64,000 nucleotides of DNA from Apium graveolens. Its lineage: Eukaryota > Streptophyta > Magnoliopsida > Apiales > Apiaceae. The DNA lies in NCBI RefSeq assembly GCF_009905375.1, contig NC_133647.1, positions 174,839,939-174,903,938 on the forward strand, given 5' to 3'. The stretch's first letter is position 1, and every line of letters begins with the position of its first letter. The translations under genes and the position numbers were made by a program. This document shows positions 20,283 to 33,941 of this stretch, piece after piece. The notes beneath the pieces are model-generated. The model had not been told where the DNA came from. It did no database searches and worked only from the letters and a program-made list of their open reading frames with translations.

Positions 20283-22540
20283 ATATAAATTATCAAGTAT
20301 ATATTGCTCATTATGTACTTTTTGTCGATATCTCAATCTCAGAGGATTATAGCTAGGAATACTGAGCAACTTTTGATCCAACAACAAGGTTCTGATGAAG
20401 AGTTGAATCAATATATTTGTAAAAATATACTATGCGTAAGTTTTTAAGAGACATGCGTCTGAATCAGATATAACTTTGTGCTATTAATATGCCAATAAAA
20501 ACGCAAGGTCTTGGAGCTGGTAAAACTGCAGACTTGACCTATTAGGAGAGTGCATCCTGAATGATTTTTGGTGTTTCTAAATCTATGAATCTAAGAGTGG
20601 GATTGGGAGATTAATTGTCCGGTGAAAAGATTAAGAAGATCCTGACACACCAGAATAAGGAAATCAAATTTCGAATTCAGTCTAACTCGAGTTTCTTGCT
20701 AAAGCAATTGCAATAGAAGGCCTTTTTAACCCATTCCCTGTACTTTTTGTTGGAAGAGAATTTCATATGGTCAAAAGGAAATCAAGGCCATAAATATTTT
20801 TTATTCACATCGAGTATTGAGAACGAAATATAAGTAAAAATTTAATTTGATCAGATTTTTATAAAATTAATAATCAAAATTGTGCAATACTAATTTCACA
20901 TTCTTTTTTAATACAGACGTGTTTATGAAATAGACATATTTTATACTTATACTCTTTATCAAAATTATACATTAGTTTTTAAAAATTATTGTATATCCTT
21001 TATTATACCTTTTTAGTGCATAACACAATGTTTCATTGAAGAAGACACTGAGAAACTGTTAATATATATTATTTTTTTATTTAATTTCAGTTTTAAAATT
21101 ATTGTATATTCTCTATTATACCATTTCAGTTGTAAAACACGAGGTGTCGTCTTCGCCATCAATAAAATTTTTATTTTGATTTTGTTTTAATTTCAAAAAT
21201 ATTGAGAAAGAAATATAAGCAAAAATTTCATCTAATCATATTATGATGAAGTAATAGAATAAACAATCTCAATAACCATATTATCTCCATTTATGATTGA
21301 AGTGATATTATGTAGTTGTATTTGTGGTAGGAAATGAAAAATCATTTTTTTTGGGGCGAACGCCTGATATAAGGGAGTTGTGTCAATTGTCTTGCATAAA
21401 CACTTTGGTCAAAATTTGGGATTTATATTTTTACGCAATTTTACGTATTAATGTTTTTCTATGATTATTTCTCAAAATAATTAATTTTGTTTATCTATTC
21501 ATTATAAAAAACAATAAAAATTATAAACTAAATGAAAAGTATTTGTTTATCTATTCATTATAAAAATATATAAATATTACAAACTTTTACTATCAACTTA
21601 GAGTATTGTTTGAGAATAAAAGAATATGCATGTAAATTTTTATTACCAGAACATCATTATCTTCATTATAAGGATCAAAAACATTGATAAATTGTGATTT
21701 TCATATACACACAAGAACAAAAAAGAAAACTTTAGTACTATAAGTACTGGTTGGATTGAAGAATGTTTGTTGTGCATTTAAGTATTATATGGATTTATCA
21801 AATGCATAATTGTAATATTTGAGGCTAAATACATTTTCAACTCAGGCTCAATCCTCAATTTTCATTTCTAATCAGGAATATTTCATTTTTATCGTTAAAT
21901 ATCAACTCACTATATGTTTACTCAATAGCAAATTAGTTTTATGTTATGATAAAAATGCATAGATGAATGGAATCATATTAGAATAATTATTTAATCAAAC
22001 TCATTACTACTGTTCAACAAACCTAAAAATATACATAAAATTATCATATACACTACCATATATGAATAAAAGTTAATGATGCAATGAAACATATAAAATA
22101 GGAAGTAATAGAATGAGCTCGGTGACTAACAATATATATTACCTCCATTTTGTATTAAAGTAATGGTTATTTTGTATTTGTACTAAATGATAACCGAAAC
22201 TTTTTAATGTTGAAGCCGGATAAAAGAATAGGAGACGTGCCGATTATATTTTAATTTGGACACAATCTGCGATCAATATATTTTTTAACAGTTTAATTTA
22301 TAACCCACATAAATTAATTCATGGTATTATTTAACTAAAAATATTTATTTTTATTATATATTTGCAACAAAAAATTTAACTAACATCATGTTGCAACTAT
22401 TCGTAGCAATATTATTTGAGAGACATTTTTTATAAACTTGACACCTTAATTTTCATCGAAAAATAAAATATTCAAATCATAAAAAGAAATGATAAACTAA
22501 TTTATTTAGCGCTAATTGTAATAAATAGCAAAATTATAAT
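20283..22540. other. AT-rich intergenic DNA with small local duplications
   Basis: No gene is seen. Short diverged direct repeats occur (for example around 20985 and 21094, and around 21485 and 21543). It may be the 3' body of a Helitron-type element ending at 22579. Confidence 0.4.
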
Positions 22541-22579
22541 CTTTTTGGCTAACACGCGAAGCGAGGCAAATGTCCCTAG
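22541..22579 (+). mobile_element. Probable Helitron 3' terminus
   Basis: The sequence ends ACACGCGAAGCGAGGC, a short spacer, then CTAG before T. Plant Helitrons end in CTRR inserted before T and carry a GC-rich hairpin 10-12 nt upstream, often with a GCGAAGCG-type loop. Here the stem is short and imperfect. I could not find a matching 5' TC end, so the extent to the left is unknown; it may include the duplicated gene pieces at 17-20 kb. Confidence 0.45.
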
Positions 22580-24054
22580 TTTAGTATAAAAGTTGAATTA
22601 TGCCGTAACCCAATGTGCAGAAGGGCTGAGGGGGAGAATATTGGATTACTCGTATCAGTCAAAAATATTGAGGGAACAATGGCGGTTGGAAAGTGTGAGA
22701 AAGTCATCCCCTCTACGAGCTAGCTTATGGTGTTTGAGAACCCAACATGTACAATACAACCATTTCTAAGTAAACCTGAAGTGAAAAGGCTGTGTCACTG
22801 TGTGTCATTCATTACGCCCCACACTACAAGTTTCTTAATTCCTAGCAAGCACAGAGCAAATACAGATGAAAATATATACTTCCCACATAATATTCTAAGC
22901 CAGAGAATGCAATGTCATGAATATACCACAATCTGTTGCAAAATAACACATCGTCCTCACCACAAAACACATGTTCCAACCAGATGATAAACTTTGCGAT
23001 GAAACATGAAGACTCAGACATGTCCCAAACAAAACTTGGACTTGTCTCAAACAAGAACTAATGTCAGCATAGAACAGTCCTTGACCTAACGTGGTCAACT
23101 TGCAACCATCCATAGGTGCAAATCCATACTTTTAAATTAACATTTATCTATGTACCCATAAAAAACAATTATATTTTCCATTCCACATGTAAGATACCAA
23201 CACCAAACACTTCATTACAATTAGCAGACCTAATTAATACCTAGAAAAAGAACACTTAGTATTCAGAAAGCACTGGATGGAACAAACTTTCTGAAGCAGT
23301 GAAACTCCAGAATAGACAAACACAAATTTTAAAAATGGTCTAGACACAGAATAGTCTATTCTGCAATAGATTTTAACATCAAAGGTAGCACTTTACACAT
23401 GCATTTTTAAGATACTGACCATAATAGCCAAGATGCCAACTAAAATAAAATCCTAGTTTAAAATGATAATGTAATCTGAAAATTCCCGCCACAATAAGCT
23501 GTCAAATAATAATATAGTAGAATAATAGATCCACAGAGACCGCAAATCTATTTTGAAACAAGAAACTAGACACAAATAATATGAAAGCACAGTAACTTGA
23601 CAATCGCTGCAACAGGAAGACGACATGACAGACTTTCAGACACCCATACTGAGCAATGCTGAACCGACAACTCTGGACCTTCTCAACCCTCAGACATACC
23701 TAGTACTCACTGGAACAGTAGACAACTCTGTATTAATATGTGAGAATCTAGAAGAACCATAAAACTTTAAATGAAGTTAAGGACAGTAATATCAATTCGA
23801 AAACTATGAAGATACAAGACAACAAGAACATAGAAGAACTTGGTAGAAGATCATACTTAACATATGATTTTATAGACTACTTATTTAAATGCACATATAT
23901 CGCTAGATTACTCGCGCAACGGGTGGACAAAAAATTGGGTAAGAGACCACAATAAGAACGAAATTACGCTTTTTAAAGTTTGAACATGTACATACATTGT
24001 TATATTACTCAAGTCAAAAATGGACAAACAAGTGTAAAAGGCCATACAACAGAC
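22580..24054. other. Region downstream of the RanBP2 zinc-finger gene
   Basis: No ORF is convincing. By position it holds the 3' UTR and possibly a last small exon with the stop codon of the minus-strand gene. I could not place that exon with confidence. Confidence 0.4.
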
Positions 24055-26912
24055 CTGATCATTACCACCAGCAGGTTCGGAAGGGGACTTCTTGCTCTCA
24101 AATGGCTTATCAGCACCACAGTTCTGTCTGTTACATTTGGTTCTAAAAGGATAGTTAATGTTGTTGCATTTCTCACACTTCCAGCTTCCCTCCGGCATTT
24201 CAGGTCCTGAAAAAAATAATTTCATTAAATTAGTAGTGGGGCTTCAAAGATAAAGCCACCAAACCATTATGTCATTATTTTAATATGAATACACTTATTA
24301 TTATATAAAATATCAACAAGCATCTTACAAAATTTGCCATACGGTAAAAAACACTTACTAGGATTCTTTCCGGACTTTGCAACCTGCATACACAACCAAA
24401 TAAAGAAATAATCCAACTCAGCAAAATTATCATTTGTGACATACTTAATGATGCATTTAAAACAAGGAAGGTAGATGATGTGGTTAGCAACATTTAGATG
24501 TCATTGAAGCAGAAAGAAGATTCAACCTGTGATCCAGGCTTAGGTGTGTCGCATTTCCTCATGTTGCAAACTTCTCTAAATGAGAAATTGACATTCCCAC
24601 ATTTGGGACACTTCCAGTCATTATCACGCGCCCCATCTAGAAGCATTATTTTGCAAATATATTGATTATTAGCACACATAATATTGGTTTTCATATATTC
24701 TAATATGCTACTTTCATGGTTTTCTGTAATTGGTTTAAATTTGAAGAAAAATCTATTTCATACCTGCAATCTTCTTTGGAAGCCTATCTTCCGGATAAAA
24801 TCCTGGCCCAGGCCCCTGCACAGAAGTTCCACTTTGCATATCAGGTACATATCAAAATTAATTTAAGAGAAAATGTAAAGTTTCACTTTCCAACTCAGAT
24901 TAAAAGGAAAAGTTTGCTAAAGCACACGGGATGAATGGCACACCAGGGAGCGGAAAACATCAATATGCACAGAACTAAACTTCATTTTTACCAACATACC
25001 ACAAAATTTAACTTTTACATACCATTGGTGGATGGCCAATGGGCATGCCTAACCCGTAACGGTTATAAGAAGGGGGCATACCATACATCCCACCTGCAAA
25101 TGGGGACAACAAAAGGAGTAAGACTACACAATGTAAACCCAGATACAAGACAATTCGAAATAGTTACATAAGCCAAATTCATTTAAACAACATTTTGAAC
25201 TGAACACCACTATAATATTTTCTTTACATTTTTAGTAAAAGATCAGGTAGAGGGAAATTAAAAGAGAAGACATTGACAGTATCATATCTGACTGGTGCGG
25301 AAAAACAACATGGCATGAAATTTATTTTCAGCAGAAAAGAAAAGTGTAAAAAAGCAGCTCTAACCAAAAAAAATTTTGACAGTTAACACTCATACACACA
25401 TCTTGTCTTTGACAAGATTCAAACCCTCAACATCGCACAAAGGAAGCTGAGGATGGTACCAGTAGACCAAGAGGTCACTGGTTACATTAACAATCAGTTT
25501 CCTACTTGAAAGGAAATTGATGCAAAATGACAAAGGTAAGTTATAGAATATATCTTGAAACCAATAGATTAAAATCTGTGAAGTAGATGTACCATTTCCT
25601 ATCACAGCTCCATTAGAATAAGGTGGCGGACCAGATAAACGAAGAGGCGATTGATATGGGCTCCCCCCGGGCAGTCGAGTATTATAGTTGTAGTTGAATC
25701 CGGAATTCCCAGCTCCAGGAACATTAAAAGGAGGTACAGATCCTCCATTAAATACAGAAGAGCCATAAGGCTGCACGCCCATATACATTGATGAGGGCGC
25801 AGCAGGACCTACATAGGGAGCTGAGGACGAGTACCCCCTTGGAGTTTGCATTGGTTTGGCAGCATATTTCTGTAGCATAAAGATTAAATGGTTGGTAGAT
25901 GGTTGAATATACGATTAACTTAGCTTTTACATTGCTAGAACTTGATCATGCACATAGATTTTGTATACTTGCAACATTTAAAAATAGACTATCAGGAATA
26001 TGTAGAAAACATTAATTTCACTAGTCAGGCCTTCATAGCTGACTCCTGAAACTAATAATGTGTTCAGGTGACGTCAATTTTCTGCAAATTTAAATTGTTT
26101 TTCTAAACGACTTAAAAATTATTTGTGTGTGAGAGGGAGGGGGGAGAGAGAGTTTAAACACCAGGTAGAAAATGTACATAACATTGTAGGCCTTAAAAAA
26201 AATTGGGGTGCGCAATTGATATAATGATGACAAAGCAACAACTGAGAATAACATTTATGACTACACAATCCATTGAAACATGTTAAATAAACAAAATTTG
26301 AAAGGGGTTGCAATACAACATATAATTTTCAATCCCTAAACATTACATAGATGTAAAAAATTGACTGTAAAACGGACAAGAGAGATGAATGATGCATACC
26401 AAACTATGATCAGCTGGCCTAGGCTGAGTACAATTACGCATGTTGCAAGTAGTCCTAAACGAAAAATTGACATTGCCACAGGTAGGACAAGTCCAGTCAT
26501 CTTCTCTACGTCCACCTACGACAGTAAAATTCAAACATAACTACACTTTTCTTACATAATCTTCTTTTTTTAGTAATTAAAACCCCCTCTGAAACATGGT
26601 TCGAACCCTCGACCTATCTACCTTCCGAGGGAGATAAGTTATTAACATCGTACAATTGGTAATTTTGCAGAATCTTGAAAACAAATATATACACAAGTAC
26701 GATAAATTCAGACATGTATATAAAAAAATAAAATTGTGAATTAATAGATCAACATACCATCAGTTCGGGCTCGTTTGACAGCAGAAGAGTTTCGATTATC
26801 GACCTAGGTATAACAAATCCAACCCCAGAAAAAGTGTTAAATAGACCGTAAGTTACAAAAATACATCAATAATTGCAGGAAATAAGTGCTGGGTCGAATT
26901 TACCTGAGACAT
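24055..26912 (-). CDS. RanBP2-type zinc finger protein, At1g67325-like (nine coding exons)
   Basis: Predicted coding exons on the minus strand are 26912-26904, 26803-26758, 26515-26400, 25869-25593, 25093-25023, 24833-24764, 24636-24527, 24383-24359 and 24206-24055. They total 876 nt, or 292 codons, close to the 288 residues of Arabidopsis At1g67325. Three RanBP2-type fingers of the W-X-C-X2-C-G/N-N-X-N-(F/Y)-X2-R-X2-C-N-X3-C kind sit at about W26-C47, W204-C225 and W250-C271. A Gly/Pro/Tyr-rich disordered stretch (about 58-175) separates fingers one and two. Such fingers, with the asparagine/arginine pattern, typically bind single-stranded RNA, so a nuclear RNA-processing role is likely by family. 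The exon 5-6 join lacks an obvious AG acceptor in the required frame (the sequence there is TATGCAAAGTGG). The stop codon is not inside exon 9 unless its intron is retained (that frame closes at 23908), so the last bit is unresolved. Confidence 0.85.
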
Positions 26913-27206
26913 GACTTTTCAGGGAAATCTCCGAGAATTTTTGGTTGAGAGAGGGGAGAGGGTTTCTGTTCTAAAAGAGTATTGAATTACAATGTTTGGC
27001 GATTTTATTCTGCAAGAGGGGGAAATTATACGAATAGGGAAGCGTTCTCCCAACCCAACTATTGCGTAAGGCCCAGCCCAGTTCGACAACTATTTTAAAA
27101 AATTAGTCCAACAACTTTAATAAATTACCAAAATAACTAGCTTAATATGCCAGGCTGGTGGCCCTAAATGAAACTGGGGTTAAAAATGGTCATAAACGTG
27201 GCTTTA
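26913..27206 (-). promoter_or_regulatory. 5' UTR and promoter region of the RanBP2 zinc-finger gene
   Basis: By position this stretch holds the leader and core promoter of the minus-strand gene. A purine-rich tract follows the ATG upstream (26938-26965 on the plus strand is GA-rich). No convincing TATA box was found. Confidence 0.4.
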
Positions 27207-27477
27207 GAACGGTACATCGTGTAACATTTATGTAAAAAATCTTAAATGGTATTTCGTGTAACGTTTTAACATTTTGAATTTTTTTTTAATGCGCAAAACG
27301 GTAGATAAAGTAACGTTTTGGTGCAAAACGCTATATGATGTACTGTTTTGAGCCAAAACGCTGCTTCAATTAACGTTTTGCACATTATAAAAAAATTAAA
27401 AAAAATAAAGTACCAAAACGGCACACTATGTACCGTTTTGCACTAAAAATACAAAACATAAGATGAAGTACCGTTAT
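27207..27477. repeat. Array of palindromic AACGGTA...TACCGTT units
   Basis: About seven loosely spaced units of 23-27 bp follow the pattern AAACG(G/C)TA, 6-8 variable bases, then GTA(A/C)CGTTTTG. They are at about 27207, 27243, 27294, 27325, 27354, 27413 and 27452. Each unit is itself an imperfect palindrome. Spacing is irregular, with an A-rich gap at 27380-27405. I do not recognise a known family. Confidence 0.65.
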
Positions 27478-29664
27478 GAAATGAAATTTTAGGCCATTAT
27501 TTTCAAAAGTGACATTTTGGACCATTTAACACTCAGAAATAACATTTTGGTCCATTGTTCAATAGGCTATGAGGTACAGACCGTTTTCTTACAATATTGA
27601 AATATGGTGTATAAAATTTTTAAAATGTCAACTTTTTGTGGTTAAAAATAAAATTTATACTTTCTAATAATTTAATTAAAATGTATAAAAAAATAGCACC
27701 GGAAATAATTTAGACTCGATGATTTTTTATACGTATAAATGATGATTTATTATGTTACATTTATTCTCCTTCTTTTTTCAGGATTTGACAACTGTGTTAA
27801 TAACAACTGTTTTTTTTATTATACGTGATCTCTATGTTAAATATGTTGCTCCGTATTATAATTTACATAGTCCCTGTATAAACGAGTCTAAAGTGGTGAA
27901 AACTTATTACAAATAAAGTAAAAAATGTTTGAACCCATTTTCAAATTTCTCATATTGCGGTATCATTATAATATTTTTGAATTCTTTGTGACAATGTTTA
28001 TTTAGCAATTATAGGCATATCGACTATTTATGCATTAGACTTTAGAATATGCCATCTTCCGAAAATTATTTGCGAAAATATCTTTCACAACTTTACAAAC
28101 ATATTTACAAACATATTTGCAACTATAATAAATCACAATCAGTCACACTTGTAATTTCAAAAATTAGCAATTAAATTAATTTTTGGTTGCAAAATATATT
28201 GCTTAACAAGTTGCATTTACTGAATAAAATGCAACCCAAAATGCAATAAAAACCGATTTTAATTATTTTTCAAAAAATTGATTTTTTTCAGTTAGTTGAT
28301 TTTGGTTGCAAAAGGTAATTTTACAAATATTTTCAAAAGATGGTAAAATTGCAAAACAAATACTCAAAAAAGCGATATTTTTGGTACATTATAAGACAAA
28401 GTATTATAAATAAGTTTATTATTAACCATTATTTTAAAAAACGGAAATCGCCATTATTCGATAGAGTAACCTTTCAGTGGTTAATCGTATACTCGGTAAT
28501 TACTGAATTTATTAATAAGAGCATTAATCAAATGTTTTTAATAAAATAGAAAAATAATTAATTTATTAAACTAAATATATTAATTTAATAAAAAGATGCA
28601 ATGATTAATCGGATTATAAAAACGAATCAACGGAGCATGTTGAAATAATTAATGGAATAATTAATCGATAAAATCAGTGATTTTTATAATAGAGTTATTA
28701 ACAAATCATGATTATATGCATGCCTAATTTTGAATTCACATATTATCGATACTAATAAAATTACATTCATAATTGTATTCTATTTTCGGAGTTGTAAATA
28801 ATTTCCTTTCATATTTCAAATACTTGTAATTTGTTTTTGAATAACTCTAATATTGGGATGAAGGTAATGTTATAAAATTTGGCAAGCTATCGATTTAGGA
28901 TTAATAAAAAAGTCGGTGATTAATCGAAACGATTAACCAGAGGAAAATATGGAAAATATAATATAATTATATTTATTTCAATACCCTTATTTTATTAATA
29001 ATTTATAAATTATCATATATATATATATCATAATATAAAATTTAAAATTATTTAAATTTAATTATATATAATAATTTATTTTCAATATACCGGTCAAGAA
29101 AAAATACATTAAGATTAATTGGAAATTAAAATTGTATTGACAAGTACTTGGAGAATCTCCGATAATTTTGCTAAAATAGTTGGCAAAATTAAATGAAATT
29201 ATGACTATATGAAATCTGTTGAACCTATAAAAAATTTACTATAACGGAATTGACTATAATAATCTGCGATACTTTAAAATTAAAATATTATTTTATTTTA
29301 AATTATTATAAATAAAATGTTTCTTTTTATATGATAACGGGTGATGTAAAATGTCATTGCAAGTCCATACATATTCAACAAATATATTAATTTGGCTAAA
29401 ATTATAATCAAGGGTAGTCAACTTTTTCTACATAATTTTTGTAAATTTTTGTTTATGACATTTTTTGTAAATTTTATTTATTAGTAGAAGATTAATTGAA
29501 AAGTAATTGTTAAAATTGGGGGATTTAAAGAAATGACCAAGGTAGTATTAAATTATCGGTTATTCTAGTGTGTGCGTCCAAGGGCACACTTTAAAAATTC
29601 ATATTAATGAGTTGTCAAAATTTGATTGGTGTTATTTTCATTATGCATGGATCCATCATTATTA
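27478..29664. other. AT-rich intergenic DNA
   Basis: No gene is seen. GATTAATCG-like words recur at 28450-28930. Near 29570 a GTGTGTGCGTCCAAGGGCACAC motif resembles a MITE end, but I found no partner. Confidence 0.4.
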
Positions 29665-31881
29665 CTCCCTCTGTTTTTTAATATACGACGTTTAATTTTC
29701 TGACGCACATGTTTAGGAGGTTTGACCATGTAGCGACTGTTAATTTCGCGACGTAATTAAGTGAATAAAGTATGATTTTGTGGTGTAATTATAAATCACG
29801 TGATTTAATAAAGGGATTAAATGATTATGTTAATTGTCCTCGTTGTATATTAGTAACTGGGAGCGTAGAAAGGTGCGTTCCAATTTAAAGAGTCAGTTTA
29901 GAAGTTAAACTGTGTTGTCGGGCCGTCATGAATAACGGAACCCATCTTAAAAAGGTATTAAAGTATTTAAATGTGAACTATGTGATATTGTGTGAAATGG
30001 AATGTCTAAGTGAGTATAATGTTCCAGTGTCGTGTCGGTTAGTAAAGATAGCTGTGAAGCGTAATTGAAACGTTTAGCGTCGGACCGTCAAGCAGAACGT
30101 AACCCGTTACGCAAAAAGAGGAATAATAATAAAAAAGGGAAATCTCATGATCATGTGATGTGTAAATATATGTGTTTGCTTGTGTGTATGCATGATTACG
30201 TGATTTTTTGATTTTTAAAAGAATTTAAGGGATTTATTTGAATTTAAATAAGGTTTATTGAACCTTTATATATTTTTATAAAATTATTCGAGTAAGTTTA
30301 AGACGTGAAATTTGTTTGGTTATCTTCAAAATAGTCCTAGAGACTTTCTAAAAATGATAGACGGATTTATTTCGTGATCATTGCATTTTAAAATGATTTT
30401 ATGGAGTTAAAATGTTATTTTCAGCATAATCTTGTAAAATCCGTATTTAATCAACCGTTCGCTCAAAAATTATTCTGAAAATATGGCCGAAAATCTAATT
30501 TCGAGATCTATGCTCTAAAATTATTATTCGTTCCATTCTCATCTTTTCTGAGAGAGCTATTTCTTGATTAAATTCATTTTTAGATTAAAAATAAGAGAAA
30601 AGAGAAAAAAAATTAAAAGTATAATATAATGACCATACTGCCCTTGCCAAATTAATATATATACTCCCTCCCCTCCCCTTTTTCTTTTACTTCACCCGAC
30701 CTCACTCTCTCTCATCTCTCACATTCTCTCATCTCTCTCTTTCTCTCTCTCAAACTCTCGAAGCTCTCTCTCTTCTTTTCTTTCAGTATAACCCCATTCT
30801 CTCATTGATTCTTATGGAATTATTCATGAAACTTCATGCTCATCCTAGATATATTTTGCATGTGTGTATTTGTACTTGCATGCGAGTGTGTGTGTGTGTT
30901 TGGGCTCGGTGTTGAGCCGAGAGCCGAGTTGGTGCTTCGTTTTGAATGTTCGACTTGAGATTGTGTAATTCCTGTGATGATTATGCATTGCATGTGTGTG
31001 CTGTTGTGTTTTTGGATTGAAATCGGAGGTCTTAAGGTTGGAAACCCCCGAATGAGTGCACCACTATGAAGCCACTGCCACCCGTGATGAACTCTGGTGA
31101 ACCGGTGGTGAGTCATGATGTGTAAACTGAACTCTAGAATGCACAAACTTGATTTTCTATAGTTGCATGTGGTGTTTTGTTTAAATTCGAATGGGTTTTT
31201 TATTCTAAAATAAATTAAGTTAATTTTTGTTGATTAAAATGATTGTGGATAGTTGTTTTTAGAAAGTTTGGAGTAATTCGATTAACTGATAGTTTGAAGA
31301 ATCGAATTGATACATGCATGTTATGATTTAGGTGAAATTCGAATGTTTGGATTTGTGTCAAGAAATTTAGTTGGTTTAGTTGATAAAATGACTTGTGAAT
31401 GATGTGTTATAGAAATTTTTAGATGATTTTGGGATAGATTGAAGTGTGAAGTTGATTTGAATTATGCATGTTGATCTATGTGGTTAGGGCCGAATGTTTG
31501 CCTTGTGTCGAGAAAGAAATTAATCAAATAAACTTGTGTGATTTGAAATTGGTGTCGATTGGTCGATAATTATCGAAATTAAGATGATAATTAAGCTTGT
31601 ATGTGGATTTATAATCATGCATGTAAAGATAAGTGAATGCATGTGTAATTTCTAGAAGTTATGTGATTTATGTGTGTTTTGGTTCGAATTAAATGATAAA
31701 AAAGAAAGGATTGAGTCGCCTTGATGTGAAGTCATATAATTGATATGATAACTCAAGTATAGAATTTGAAATATAAGGACTAAATGTTATATGTCGTATT
31801 TGTATCGTAATGCGTGATTCGAAGACTATTTGGTGAAAGTACACGAGTTATGGCATAAGCGTGTTGTGTGATTATAACTGA

Positions 31882-31925
<44 letters not shown>

Positions 31926-33788
31926 TTAGGGTATTGCGGTTAAGGGAAATGTTAAGCGTTTTGGAAACATCAAGTGGGAATCTAATTATGGTTTTGGTTT
32001 TTGGATTGTAGATTCGGAGCGTGAGGGCATTCAGGCTAGGAAAGGGAAAAGTATACTAGGTGGCAGTAGTTCCATTTCTGTGAATCAGGAAAGCGAATTC
32101 AGGCAAGTAACTCTACTTGTGTAAATTATTATAGAGAGGATATTGTTCATGCCGGGTAGAGTATTGAAATTTTATAGCGATGTACCCCTGTTATTGTTTC
32201 TTGAGATACCCTGTCATTGTCCTTGTGAACTTGTTATTGGTAAGATTATTGTTCAAACCCTTTGGTAACCTTTTCTTATCCTGATCACCTGTTAATACCT
32301 TGAATTCTTGTAAACCCTATAAGAACCTTTGTGAATCCCTTGTGTAATAATCTTTCATTTCTTTATAATCTTATTCATGATGATCCTTAAAACTGTTATG
32401 ATTCCCTAACTTGTGTACCTTGTGATCATTTGATCAAGATCCCTAGACTTGAACTTTGCTTATCCATGATTCATTTCCCTATCTTTGAATTCTTGAAATT
32501 GAACTTAAGAATGAGTTTCGACTCAGAAGAGTCTGAATGATTTCATATTCTCGGTAATGATAAAATGAATTTAGTAAAACCTTTCTTTTCCAACATAAGG
32601 TTTTCCAAACGAATTCCTGATGGATTGGATTGAGACGTAAGAGACTAGTGGGACTAATCCAGTCATATAAAGAGGCTAGCGGGGCTAGTCCGGTTTAAGG
32701 CTGAAATTATGCCATAGGTACCTTAAAGACCAGATGGAGGTCAGTACGGGCTGATCACCCGTATTATTATGAATTGAAAGTTAAAGTAGTCCAATCAAGG
32801 GTTCCATAATTATTTAAAGAGGAATTGAATTTTTATTAAGTGTTTGATTCTTTGAAAATGAAATGGCTTATACTGTTTTGAAAAGAGATGATTGTGATAT
32901 TGATTAACTTACAACTTGTGAACCCTGATTTTTATTCTGATGATATTATCAATCGTATAATTGATTTCTAATGATGAAAAGATTCTCGCTTTCCATTTGA
33001 TAGATCATTTGAGATCTTGTTATTGATTTGTGATAAATGTCGGCTTTCACCCTATCTTGAGCCTTGTTTCCTGAAATCCCAAAGCTTTACTTCATAACCC
33101 TTTCATAGCCCAAAAGACAGAAATCTGCCACCTAGAGATGTTAAAGTAGAATGCCCTGAAAAGCAGTAACGGTATATTGTGGATTTTGTATCGTAGAATT
33201 GTTATATAGTTACTTGCTGAGTTTTATACTCATTTGTTTTGCTTTGATCTAACCATGGCAGTTAAGCAAGAGGATGGCAAGGCCTAGGCGCACTACTCGT
33301 AAGAGCGTACCTGGTGGTCCCTACCGTGTTTAGGGCTTCCAGATGTCAGAGCATGCAGTACAGGTTATGAGTGAGCAAACGCTTAGCCAGAAAGTTGTAA
33401 AGATACAATGTGTTATCTGTCGGTTCCAAGTCGGAATCGACTATGTAAATTTGGTTTTATTTTGGGTTGTAAGTTATATTTTATGGTTGGTAGTTGTAAT
33501 CTTGTCTCAAACTTTATCGTGTTTGATCCTGTTAGTAGTTAATCGAGGTTTATGCTTATTTAATTCATAGATTAAAGGTGTGTGGGTCCTCATTTTCTAA
33601 CCCCGAGATTGAGGGCGTCACAGACGATATAATTAAAATAATTTTTTTCAATTTTTTTTGTGAACAAAAGTTTTGATCTCATATTTTTATCCGTAAAAGG
33701 AATTTCTTAAAAATAGTAATTCTATGGTCAACCATCCTAAATATGTGTGTAAAAAAGTCAAATGTCATATATTAAAAAATAGAAGGAG
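29665..33788. mobile_element. Stowaway-type MITE split by a solo LTR
   Basis: The left end CTCCCTCTGTTTTTTAATAT (29665) and the right end ...AGAAGGAG (33788) are inverted copies of each other, each flanked by TA. The arms agree for about 65 bp. Removing the LTR leaves about 225 bp, the size of the two intact Stowaway copies in this window. Stowaways are non-autonomous mariner-type elements. Confidence 0.82.
29729..33622 (+). mobile_element. 3,894-bp solo LTR inside the Stowaway MITE
   Basis: It starts TGTAGCGACTG and ends GAGGGCGTCACA, obeying the TG...CA rule, with near-matching 5-bp flanks GACCA (29724-29728) and GACGA (33623-33627). No gag-pol is present. A TATA-like run near 30655 is followed by a long CT-rich tract (30660-30785), a likely LTR promoter and initiation region. 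A (TA)n microsatellite of about 40 bp lies at 31883-31923. A related piece in inverted orientation lies at 59215-60210. The strand follows the TATA/CT order. Confidence 0.8.
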
Positions 33789-33941
33789 TAATTAGTGTCG
33801 GGTTTGAGTTTTCGATATAGGTACACGACACGGAACGAAAATACATGAAATAAATAAATAATTAAATTTTTAAAAAATATATAATATACATATATATACT
33901 AAATACCAAATGTGAATTTTACCTATTCTAAATAACATATA

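Noticed and set aside
23908..24225. ORF extending the RanBP2 protein past NDQ
   Set aside because: It is the read-through of intron sequence after a good GT donor; it could be a retained-intron form but is not supported.
26580..26640. SINE-like GGTTCGAACCCTCGACC box
   Set aside because: It has a B-box-like word but no matching A-box, tail or target duplication; it lies in an intron of the zinc-finger gene.
27207..27477. CRISPR-like array
   Set aside because: Units are degenerate, irregularly spaced and palindromic, and the genome is a plant.
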